Below, piece by piece: positions 33,336 to 43,283 of a DNA stretch of 64,000 nt. Origin of the DNA: Isoetes taiwanensis (Eukaryota; Streptophyta; Lycopodiopsida; Isoetales; Isoetaceae); NCBI GenBank assembly GCA_021234155.1, contig JAJEKV010000027.1, positions 6,510,623-6,574,622 on the forward strand, read 5' to 3'. The notes under the pieces were generated by a model. It made no database searches, was not told the origin of the DNA, and worked only from the letters and a program-made list of their open reading frames with translations. How positions within the stretch are numbered: position 1 is the stretch's first letter; each line of letters opens with the position of its first letter. The translations under genes and the position numbers were made by a program.

Positions 33336-34738
33336 AAGGAAGGAAGGAAGGAAGGAAGGATATGTTAACGTCCACGGAGGCCAACTGGCCTATGAGACGG
33401 TGATACAATGTAGTGGAAAATTTCCAAACACAAAAGAAAACAACAGAAACCATGTACAATGTGTCTCTACCACTGGGTGGGATGAAAAAACCCCCCATGT
33501 GGAAGGAAAAACCCTTGTAGTAGGCGTTGAGAGGCCCTATCTGGGCGCTCAAATTCCCTGTGCTGTGAGGGACTCCCTGACGGTAGAGACTTGCAGAATG
33601 TAGGACGTGAGACGTGCCACCATTGGCGAAGCCAGCAATTGATGAATTGCTATCTCAGAGCATCTGAGATCGGCATGAGCTACTCGAATGTGTGCATATG
33701 TTGGGCATTCTTTTAGAGCATGGTGTTCATCTTCTACTATCTGCATGTGACAGCACTGGCATAATCTCTCATGCCGGGGGATTCCCTGCCCTCCATCCGT
33801 ACCCCAGCGACCTGTCTCAATTCTGAGATGGTGGGACCCTGTCCTTATTGCAGCTATAGCTCTCCGTTTCTTGGTAGAGATGTGTGCCTTCAGATACTGG
33901 TGGGGGCCGTGTTCAAGCGACGGATTGACCTGCGTGTGGTAGTGCTCTATTTTGGGCTTTGCAAGAGTGGGCGCATCCCATAGAGAGGCAGCAAAGCGCT
34001 CATTCAAATGCAGCTCCTGCTCCGCGATATCCGACATATCCATAATGCGTTGATAGTCTATGGACCACCTTGCGAACCATCCCCTACAATGCTCCTGCCA
34101 CACTCTCTTCAGACGTTGTGGCCCTTGTGCCAATAACAGAGCCCGGGGAGGAAGACGTTGTGCATCCATTCTGTCAACCTTATGGAAATACGCAAGGTGC
34201 CTGCGCATAGCAGAATGCTGTAGGGGCCAAAAGCCAGTCTCATACCGCAAAATCGGATAAGGCACCGTGTCCTTGACGCCTAGGCTGTATGTCAGGAAAG
34301 CCTTCTGTACCCTTAGTCTCTAGTTTATCCCAAGTACCCTTGCTAACTGCTGGCCCCCAGACCTCTACCCCATACAGCAATACTGGTTCCACGAGTGCTC
34401 GGAACAGGTGTGCTTTGCGTGCCCAATCGCAGAGATCTATTCTATAACAGCTATTCTGCATTGCATACAGGGCTTTCCATCTCGCGCTGACCCTTCTTTC
34501 TACACAGTCATCCCATAGCATGTTAGCAGAGAATTCGATTCCCAGATACTTAAAGGTCCTTACAACTTCCATCCTTTGTCCTCTGTAATAGAAGTCTGGG
34601 ATATCATGCTGCGCAGATAGGATTGGCAACAGCTTGGTTTTCTGCTGGTTGACTATCCTTTGTCCTTTGTAATAGAAGTCTGGGATATCATGCTGCGCAG
34701 ACAGGATTGGCAACAGCTTGGTTTTCTACTGATTGACT
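33336..34738 (-). mobile_element. 5'-truncated LINE with (TTCC)n tail
   Basis: Minus strand: the end of RT and the C-terminal domain, then the 3' hairpin AGGCC-AGTT-GGCCT (33378-33391), CCGTGGACGTTAACAT and a (TTCC)n tail (33336-33360). The 5' end is unusual: 84 bp of RT sequence is tandemly duplicated (34571-34654 and 34655-34738), followed by a 15-bp echo of TGTCATTCCTGCT. Confidence 0.85.
33549..34713 (-). pseudogene. LINE RT C-terminus and zinc-knuckle domain
   Basis: The upstream frame (34240-34713) has the post-catalytic RT motifs FKYLGIEFSANMLWDDCV and LLYGVEVWGP. A shift near 34260 leads to a 238-residue frame with a basic linker and the C-terminal CCHC knuckle (CQCCHMQIVEDEHHALKEC), which in non-LTR elements binds template RNA. 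The catalytic YADD box and endonuclease are missing because of 5' truncation. Confidence 0.8.
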
Positions 34739-34739
34739 G

Positions 34740-36833
34740 TCATTCCTGCTATGTCATTCCTGCTGGTTTGCTGTTATGTAATAAGCAAACATCTTCGAAA
34801 AATAAAGCACTTCACGTCTTTAAATGGACTTAAACTCATGATCTAGTAGTTGATAGCCACACAACTTATCCAACTAATCATTGCCATGATTTGGAGTGTA
34901 ATGTTTTTAATTTCTCTCTATAATGATATTTTTTTTTCCTTTAACATTCCCTCTACCTTTTTGTGTTTTTATTTTTCTTTCTCCTCCTTTGCATGATGGC
35001 GGCCGTTAGGATATGGCAGAGGGGCAGATTGATTAGGCTATTCTTGGATATGGCAAAAGGAAGAATATGGCAGTGAACGGCTTTAGAGCACCCAGTTGTA
35101 TCATAGGCAGGGCTTAGCAGATGCGTTCTATAAGCGAGACAAGCTGGGCTGCAAGGGAAAATATGGCATAAGAACAGGAAATGAAATAGCCTTTTCATAA
35201 TCAAGGCACTCAGAATCGGCTGACAAAGGCTCAAAAATTTTATGATCCAAGAGACTATGTCCTCTTTAGGGTGTCAATTTTTTTCTGTAGGTCTGTGAAT
35301 AGAGATGGCGATCCAGGCTGAGGGTATTTTGTGGCAACGAAATGTCTATGGCAGATTCGAACATTATCAGAGTCAGAAGATCTGCTTTTGCTTTGCAGGG
35401 ATTTGAAGCACAAATCTTAGACAAGGATTGGATATTCCATCAGATAAATCATTGGCTAAATATAATGTTGTAATCTGTCTTGGCAGATGCAAGAGCACAG
35501 AAGTTACGTCCATCTCTTTACTATTTTTTTTCCATGATACAGTAGGTTCCCCAATGACAGATACGGGGTGGTTTTGTTGGTTTTTTGGGGTGAAAAAACC
35601 CTGGGCCGTTGGATTCAGGTTCTTTTTACAATGGTCTTGATCTCACGGCTCCACATGAAGGCAATCCAAAATAGAACTCTGATACTGGGACCGGATTGGG
35701 CTGGGCGGAGCTCCTGTCTGGCCGGAAATTGGTCGATGGGCCAGGCCTTGCACGAATTCAGGTTTTTTTTTGCAGTACTCTTACCTCACGGCTGGATTTG
35801 CAGGCAGTCGAGAATAGAAAGTCTGATACAGGGACCGGATTGGGCTGGATGGCCTACGCCTGGCACAAATTGGCCACATTGGGTATGCGAACTGCTATAG
35901 GAATTGAGCATGCGAGATCGCAGAGTTCGATTTGCGAATGGAATTTGGGCACTAGAGATGGCCGGCCTAACTCAGATTTAGCTTTTACAAGGTAAAATTG
36001 CTTGAGAAGCTCATCATTTCAGAGGAATCCGACTGACTTTTTTATGAAAAACGACAGTGCCACAGTATGAATTGCATCGGATTGTACAAAAGTAGCATTG
36101 GATTTTAGAAACTCTGGAGTTTGGAGAGTTTGGAGACCAGAAGGAAGATTCTCGATTCTCTATATCATTTGACAGTTTGGAAACACTTAGGAATAGTTTG
36201 CAAATCCTGAAATTTGGGATCGATTGAGCCTGAAATGCAGAGTGCTTTGCACGCTATTTAAATATGGGCTGGCCGACAAGACTTTGATCAAATGGTACAG
36301 AAATGCAAACTCAGGCATCAATCCGGATTTTGTCATTTGATTTTACCTTTCAAATTAGAATTTCCAATGTTAATACTGCTGTTTTATTGATAATCTATAT
36401 TGTGGGGTTGCTTGTGGTGTGTAGTTGATGCTCACATTGCTCTTGTAGTGCTGATTTTGTTATTTCTCTAGTAATCTGGGGCAGATCCCACATGTGTGTG
36501 GCTAATGCCACGTGTACGGAGCGGATTTTTTTGGGAATTCACAATGGTCATTGGTTTGAATGGTTAGGATTTTTTTTTTTAATTAATGGAGTGACCGATT
36601 AGGATGGAGTGACCGATTATGATTTTTTTTTTCATGATACAGAAGCAAGCGAGTCCAAAAGTTTAGCAAACATCAGGTTTCCTTTTTTTTCTTTTTTTTT
36701 TTTATCGAAGCAAATCTATCTTTAAGAAATGTAGCACCTTTACTTATTGGTGATTTGCTTTCTCTACCCATCCATGCCTTTTAGAATAATCAAAGAGTAA
36801 ATCTGTCTTATCTAATTCAAAGAAGGAATGTTT
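34740..36833. other. Noncoding stretch
   Basis: No gene is recognised. It includes T-rich runs, the diverged tandem repeat at 35608-35880, and intron-like TTTTTTTTGCAG at about 35764-35776. Some short frames could be UTR or exon remnants but none shows motifs. Confidence 0.5.
35608..35880. repeat. Diverged tandem duplication, about 140-150 bp unit
   Basis: CAGGTTYTTTTT, CTCACGGCT, AATAGAA, GTCTGATAC or CTCTGATAC, GGGACCGGATTGGGCTGG and AAATTGG occur in the same order twice (starting at about 35615 and 35760). Confidence 0.65.
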
Positions 36834-36858
36834 TCATGTAAAGTGAGTAGCTAAAGTA
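36834..36858. repeat. Left flanking direct repeat of the HUH element
   Basis: 25 bp, matching 39302-39326 with only two A/G differences (core TAGCTAAAGTA). Probable insertion-site duplication. Confidence 0.7.
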
Positions 36859-36984
36859 TTCATTTGTTGCTCATTGCTAGATGGAGTTTTGTGTTTTGTG
36901 TTCTTTTCTTGCTTGTATTATCGCTTTTTGCTTGTATTATTGCTTTTTGGCTGTCCAATGACGGCAGCTTCCACAGAATATGCT

Positions 36985-37039
36985 GCCTGGGAAAATCCAG
37001 GCCGCAAGTGTGTAGTCAACCAGGGGTCAAATTGACCCC
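36985..37039 (-). repeat. Two subterminal hairpins of the HUH element
   Basis: GCCTGG-GAAAAT-CCAGGC at 36985-37002 (6-bp stem) and GGGGTCAA-A-TTGACCCC at 37023-37039 (8-bp stem), about 130-180 bp from the presumed 3' terminus. HUH transposases commonly recognise subterminal hairpins. Confidence 0.65.
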
Positions 37040-37161
37040 ATAAAATAGGAGCACAAATTGCCCACAAACCATTGTCTAAAACAAAAATACACGTGGGCAG
37101 CAAGCATCAAATACTTACATCGGCTGGCCAACACAAAAACACAGTGTGAACACACAAGCAA

Positions 37162-37300
37162 GTGCCATTAATTTATCAGAACAGAAACATTTGTTACAGT
37201 AAAGAAGTACCACATGCACTCTCACAAGCAGTGTGCCATTAATTTATCAGAACAGAAACATTTGTTATAGTAAAGAAGTGCCACATGCACATTCACATCA
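37162..37300. repeat. 71-bp tandem repeat inside the HUH element
   Basis: GTGCCATTAATTTATCAGAA begins at 37162 and again at 37233, followed each time by CAGAAACATTTGTTA and CCACATGCAC. Confidence 0.85.
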
Positions 37301-37598
37301 TCGGCCCTCTCACAAGCAGGATCCCAACAAGGCTAAGCGTGAGGGGCAAGTATCAAACAAAAAGCAAACACCTGTACATGAACTCCAGCAAGAAGACAAC
37401 AGACAAGTACATCAACTCTAGCTGATAAGTTTCTTGGCAAGAAAAAAACAGATATCTACATCCACAAAAGACACCACTAGCAAGCTTCAATTCCGCAGTT
37501 CCCCAGATCGACCCTGCCTTATCACATTATCTAACGCCCGGATCTCCTGTGACAAGAGCGCCCTGGCAAGGCTCATATGCGATCAGAGAGTATGGAGT

Positions 37599-39122
37599 TC
37601 AGACGTCGCAACTCCTAACCGCTCCCCCGTCAATCGCCATGTAAAACTTGCGCAGCTGGCGCCTAAGGATTCGCATTGAGGCTGCCATCCTCTGCATTTC
37701 TGCTCCAACTTGAACCAACTGGTTAATAAACTCTTCAGCACAAAATCTTTCTTCCAATTTCGGTGGATAAACTCGGCTATCAGGATGAGAGGCATCCACA
37801 CTAGAACTAATGACTGACGGATCTATGTGCACCACAGCGTCAGCGCCGCCATCCTGGCCATTCGCATCAACCTCCATCTCTAACCTGCAAAAAAAAAAAC
37901 AATGCGTAAAGACAACTGTACAGCTATGCCAACCTCTGGGCTAAACATGGGATCACACAAGTCAACAAAATTCTCATCGGCCTCATCAGCAGGGATGGAA
38001 TCATCCCAATATCTACGCCTTCCAGGCCCATTCCTTTCAATTGGCACATACCCAGCTGGCAGTCCATATAAAATTGTCCGAATATCTGAAGGCATGCAAC
38101 GAGCAGGATTTAGGAGAATTCTCCAGGCAGCACGGATTCTATGCTCATTGACATGGGCTGTGTTAGAAGGTATTAACCAGCTACTGGACAAGGTAAACTT
38201 GCCGCTCCTGATCATTCGAGCCAAGGTGAAAGTGAGGCTTGGTGTGGCACAGCGACCACCATGATATGAAACAAAAAGTGCAACCCTGTTCAGGATGTTC
38301 CGATTGTCAAGAACACATAGGCCCTTGGTGTCTCCAGCGCCCCAACGCAGATAAAGATCCTTGCCCTTCTGTATCATTGACTCACTGACATTGTGCAGAT
38401 GACACAAGTAATGTACCTTGCCAATGTCCTTCATACAATAGCCGACCGTGCCTTCGAAGCAATGAAGTCTCTGGTGTTCTTCAATGCCTTGCACACCAAA
38501 ATCACACCTGGTGGCTTGGATGGCCAATTCAAGGCTCTCTTAATGGCTTCGTTCATGGCTTTGGGAGAATTTAACCGACCTCTCAAGACACTCTGAACGT
38601 GCAGGTGATCTGTTGACGATCCCCTCTCCAAAGCAACAGCCCCTGCTATGCAATTTCTGTCGCAGAAAGAAGACAAAGCCTCATAGAAGCTGAGGGGAAC
38701 ATCCTGCCCTGACAATCCTAATGTCACAGATACATCAATTGCACCCCAGCAGGAGAACGAGTTGGGCATGGCAGGGTGCTGCTGGGTCTGTCCAGAGCTG
38801 CAGCTGCCGGGCATGGCACCAGCAAGGCAACTTGAATTCATCCTAGCACTACCATGCATGGAACTAACATGCCTTAAAGGATTAATCTGTGGGCTACCAG
38901 GCGGGATGCCGGCCTGCCCTGCCGCACCCCTAACCTTCCTAGGTGCCTTTCTCAATGACATATCACACAAACAAAACAAGAGCTAGATAGCAAGCCGTCT
39001 CACCTGATACAAAGCGCTGCCGACCCAACCCAGGCACTTCCAAGCATCTGCAGCAGATCAGCTTCGTCCTCAACCCGCCGCCTGCAACAACCGGAATTGG
39101 CAAGCCCATGGCCGGCTACCAT
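37599..39122 (-). pseudogene. HUH-endonuclease (Rep-like) gene, three exons, one frameshift
   Basis: The proposed exons are 39122-39004, 38938-37959 and 37884-37599. The introns (65 and 74 bp) have GT-AG ends (CAG/GTGAGA, CCTAG; TT/GTGTGA, TTTTTGCAG) and keep phase, giving about 460 residues. Motif II HLHVQ (38593-38607) follows an ERGSSTD lead-in; motif III is GTVGYCMKD with the candidate nucleophile Tyr at 38438-38440 and Lys three residues later. A motif-I-like strand is DVSVTLGL. Downstream is a conserved-looking domain (LNRVALFVSYHGGR, LYGLPAGYVPIERNGPGRRR). A single frameshift at about 38455-38480, between motifs II and III, breaks the frame; no other stop is present, so decay is recent or the shift is a base-call error. 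CRESS-virus-type Rep shares this motif order, but the introns and transposon setting argue for a cellular element. Confidence 0.6.
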
Positions 39123-39301
39123 CTGTCCAGCCCGCACGCGCACTGTTATCCCCAATCCGACCTTCGAAATCAGGAAAATACGGCTTCTTCCCCTAACTGA
39201 GTTGCCAGCATTAGCTTTCTACCTCTGGAGCTACGAATACAGTAAAAAACCATTACCAATCTTAAGTTATAAATATACGAAACTTGATCGTGCAAACATT
39301 A

Positions 39302-39326
39302 TCATATAAAGTGAATAGCTAAAGTA
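39302..39326. repeat. Right flanking direct repeat of the HUH element
   Basis: Partner of 36834-36858; both end in TAGCTAAAGTA. Confidence 0.7.
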
Positions 39327-39329
39327 ATG

Positions 39330-40095
39330 TTAGGATGGTGTCTTGTGTCTCATAGACTAAATGATCGTTGATTTTCAAGGGACATTAAAAATAATATTCT
39401 TTTCTAGGGAGGGTGGCCATTTACGGCGACTCTCCCATTGGCGGACGTGGCTATCCTTTTGGAGAACGTGGAAAAAGCCCCAAAATATTTTGAAAATGGA
39501 GGGAAGTATTTCGGAGCATCATTTTGAAGGCTCGAAGGCAGTTCCAGTTCAGGGACCAAAGAAGGCTGGAGTTTACTACACATCTAGAGCTTGTAAGGAC
39601 GAAGGAGGCTTGTAGGGTCGTGGATGGAAGCTGAGAAATTGTAGAATAGCTTCTTCCGAAACCCTACAATGGATTCTGTAAAAATCGTATTGAAGCGTGG
39701 GATCCGTAAGAACGATTCTGGCAGCAAGAAATATAGGCTTCTTGAGGTTGGTGTTTCTTACAGATTTGTTTTGAGCAGATACCTTCAAAATAAATTTGCT
39801 TTCACTCTTGGGGATCAAACATGCAGTACTTTAGGTAAAAAGCCATTGATTCTTATAGACTTGGCTTAGGTCTGTCATTGATTCTTAGGGAGTTTTGTTA
39901 CGATGAACACATATTTTCTTGTTGAAACTTCCGTATTTTTTATTTGTAAATCAATTCTGTCTCAGTGTTTTCTTCCAACAAATTGAACCTCAGGCTCGGC
40001 TCTGTAGTTTTCCACCACTAAATCTTATAGTAGAAACACTGGAACCTGTTTCATCAGCACATCTGAGAGGTTTCAGATGTCGCACATTAATGGCA
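39330..40095. other. Intergenic DNA with an uncharacterised short plus-strand frame
   Basis: The frame 39669-39869 (66 residues, MDSVKIVLKRGIRKND at the start) has an ATG and mixed composition but no motif and no splice context. It is left as unassigned. Confidence 0.4.
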
Positions 40096-40099
40096 AAAG

Positions 40100-40303
40100 A
40101 AAAGAGGTGCAGTTTCCCCTTGCTGAAATAGCGTAATCTGGATAAAGTTCACTTAGCATTTTGACTAAGCCGCCATAATGAACAACTCTCTCAGTATAAA
40201 GATATCTGCCCTCTAAGTCTGTGCTCTCATATGCTAAACAATGTGTTCTAGCTATATCTTTCACTACAACCCATCCTACACAGTTATCAGGATATGCATG
40301 GTC
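40100..40303 (-). pseudogene. Cinnamoyl-CoA reductase-like exon fragment
   Basis: Starts after a good acceptor (GTCATTGCAG at 40304) and encodes VGWVVVKDIARTHCLAYE, GRYLYTERVVHYGGLVKML and ELYPDYAIS. This pattern matches the NmrA/SDR-type C-terminal exon of plant CCR/DFR-family reductases (V.V.DVA.AH...E, GRYLC..S, L...FP.Y.I). The active family member reduces hydroxycinnamoyl-CoA in lignin synthesis. The expected donor is absent at the exon end (AAGGGGAA), no neighbouring exons with the catalytic YxxxK or the NADP-binding motif are seen, and the frame ends at 40073. It is probably an isolated relic. Confidence 0.6.
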
Positions 40304-40319
40304 CTGCAATGACATGTTA

Positions 40320-43280
40320 GCATGAGTAAATGGTATTTCAAAGTATGAAGGAAAAAACAGACCATGAAGGACCCCGAGAAAGAGGACATGAAGGAATAAC
40401 TGCCTCTTAGATTCAATGAGATACTAGGATATAATAGGGATTTGTGATTCTACATCAGAGATTAGCTTTAGTACCATTGGAGAAGATTTGAAGTAACTTC
40501 ATTGCTCGTGTTTAATGTTGGTTATAGAAATTGCCCAATAACCATACCAGGATGAACTGTGTACTACATTAAGCCATTTCTCCTTGCAAATTTTCAAGCT
40601 GCATTTTCTGCCAAAGTCTTCGACAACATGTACCAAAACTAAAAATGATGAGAACGAGGTAAGTGGCTATAAAATTAAGAAGCCATGCTAGAGTGAGATA
40701 CCCTGTCAAAATCTATACGACCATGAATCTTGCTTGTGTCATGATATATAGAAAGAAGAAAATAAGGAAATCAAAAGATTAGAAGCATGATGGAATACAA
40801 AAGCTATGCAGGCTATATAAGAACTTGATGTTATGTGTTGGACGACTCCACGGTTATCTGAATTCTTAAATGCTCAAGTAGATGTATCACATGAGATAAA
40901 ATTATGTGTATCTGTACAACTCAGCTTCTGTAAATATAACCTTTATACCCTTGTTTGATCAGGCTCGCGGCTGCTGTCTGCATATCATATGCACTTGTCT
41001 TCTTATTAATGATCTTGTAGAAGTAATATTAGAAATATATGGCTGTGAAAATTGTGTTCTGCCATTCCTTCAGTCCAAAAACCCGTGGCAGTTTCTTGTA
41101 AGTTTTTTCTCGTGTGTGCATAAGATATTGTGATTTCTTGCTTTAGCCTTTTTACACCTGAAATTTAAATTGCAATATTTGTGTTCTCTGAAGATAGAAT
41201 ATCAGTAGTCACAGTATAGGTAACAACATCAAAACTCTGCATGTTATGGGATAATGACACTGCTAGTATTTATAAACCTCAAGAATAATGTAAACGAGGA
41301 CTGCATATAAATGAGGAAGAAGAGATTAATACTGATAAAGAGCAAGAGGGAGATGCAATCTAATCTAATATCTAATGGTGAGTGTGCTCTTGTTATTGTA
41401 TTTTCTTGTCATTGCATTCAGTTATGATAATTAGTTGTATCAGTGCAGGTTTGTCTACTTTGAAAATGTGCAACCGCAAATTTGTTCTTTGTTTCAGTCA
41501 CTCTAAGTAGGTTGTTTGACTGTACATCATTTTAATAAATCCATTGATGACTTTGTATATTCAATGATGATTCTAAATATTGTTGTTGTTTCCAAGCATT
41601 CTAACAAATATGAGCATGGCTTTTGCTAAAAAAAAAATTATTTCTTCTTCAATTTTGTGCATTGTAGTCTTTGCAGCCTTCAATGGGCTGACTGATATCC
41701 TATGCGGGCTGCCACCTCAGCCTTGGTGGTACCAATACCCCACTTGAGGTGGGATTGCATACTTGGCATGTTATTGGACTTGTAATATAGGTTATCTCAT
41801 TGGGCACGCTGCCATGTGGAATGCATAGCCATTGAGCATTGTAGACGTGGCTGCCATTACAATTTTGCCCTTAAGTGCGCAGCCAATGGACACCCTCCCC
41901 TATTCTGTTGTATTAATTTATTGCTCATTGCTAGATAGAGTTTTGTATTCATCCGGCAAATAAATGTTTATGTGCTAGATAACCGGCCGGAAACCCCAAA
42001 TCCGGCCGGCTAACCAACATAAGCCGCAGTTTTGGGAAAATTTCGTGCTTGGTGTGCCGAAGAGCTCATTTTCATTCTTGGTGCGACGAAGAGCAAGCGA
42101 TCCATTCGTTTGGCTCCTTGATCCCCCAGGCATGCCTTAGAAAGCTCGGAAAGGAGCTTTTGCCGCTTTGCTGAGCCTTTGCCACTTTGCCATTGTCGAT
42201 CCTTTGTCGTTTTGCCATTGTTCTTATCATTTTGTTCTACTGCCCCTATTTTGCCTGGCATTTGAGGCTCCCAACTCCCCCGGATCGCATTGAACTCGAG
42301 ATTCAGACTCAAAAGGTATAATAATGAACAATAAATAAATAGAAGCAAGGAGGATGGATTTAGAGAAAAAACCCCTTTCTGATTCATCTTTTTTGTGGTG
42401 AGCTCCATAACGTGAGCACACTTCTCCAACTTTTATGCCCAAGTCCCAACCCCAATAATCCATCGAAACACCTAGATAATTGGACTTGCATTGTTACTTT
42501 TATCATTTTTATTGTGATGCCAGCCAAAGTATCAACAATGCGTGTGCTTCCTCTCAAAATAAAGACTTAGTCTAAATCTTTGAGAAATCCCCTTAAGACA
42601 ACATTACTAGGTAATAAGCGTTCCAGATTAACGTAGTTTATCAGGTATGGATTCCAAACTTATGCGGTCTATGAATAGGAAGACTACAAATATCAAATGA
42701 TAAGGCGCAAATGAATTATTGGGGTAGGCATAGTTGAGGCTAAAAGCAGGATCTTCCCTTTGCATTTCCTGGGAATAAAAATGCATGAGAGATGCTGCTG
42801 GATGCTTCTGATGCAGAATTGATCGCCAAGCAGATGTGCTTCCATCAATGCTAAAGACAAAAATCAGGCGTTCAACATGACTAATGCATCAACATAGGAG
42901 GTCCTAATATAACAGAGAACAAACAAAATGCAGAAGCAAAACCAAATTTCCACCTCCTATAAATGAACCAATTATTCAAATATAAAAAGATATGAAAAAT
43001 GGCTAGGCACAGCTCAAAATTATGCTCATGATGTCTCCAACACTGACACAAGCCCTTTAAGCCTTTGAGAAAAAATTCATGTCCTGTAAGATGAGTGCTA
43101 TAATACATGTTGGACTATCCTGAGCAATTAGGCCGACCAAATCACATCTTTGATTGTAATGTGAAAAAAATTGCAAAAGCAGAGACACTAATGTCAAATT
43201 GACAGCTGTTTATACAACAAAGCCTTGGTCGCACTATAGTCTATTACTACCAGCAGCTTGTCTTTCCAGTGCAATACTCC
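40320..43280. other. Intergenic DNA downstream of the TBC gene
   Basis: No convincing coding sequence. It contains a hairpin CCACCTCA/TGAGGTGG around 41720-41760 and the shared element end at 41913-41947. If the TBC transcript splices past 43362, its last exon or 3' UTR would lie around 42800-43280. Confidence 0.45.
41913..41947 (-). repeat. Second copy of the HUH-element 3' terminus
   Basis: TTGCTCATTGCTAGAT plus GAGTTTTGT with an AT-rich lead-in matches 36859-36893 with three differences and diverges immediately after. Probably the end of a related, non-coding family member. Confidence 0.5.
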
Positions 43281-43283
43281 TTA

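Larger units (their letters stand above)
36859..39301 (-). mobile_element. Candidate HUH-endonuclease DNA transposon (Replitron-like)
   Basis: A 2.44-kb unit bounded by 25-bp direct repeats and holding a single minus-strand gene with HUH-type signatures. Its 3' part (left side) holds two perfect hairpins, GGGGTCAA-A-TTGACCCC (37023-37039) and GCCTGG-GAAAAT-CCAGGC (36985-37002), and a 71-bp tandem repeat. The outermost 35 bp on the 3' side recur at 41913-41947 next to unrelated sequence, which independently supports 36859 as an element end. No terminal inverted repeats were found. A single HUH domain without a helicase fits the recently described eukaryotic Replitrons better than Helitrons. 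The assignment is inference from motifs. Confidence 0.62.

Noticed and set aside
36859-39301. Integrated CRESS-DNA virus (geminivirus-type) Rep
   Set aside because: The motif order is similar, but no helicase/Walker motifs were seen, phase-consistent introns are present, and flanking direct repeats plus a second solo terminus point to a transposon. A Rep profile search would settle it.
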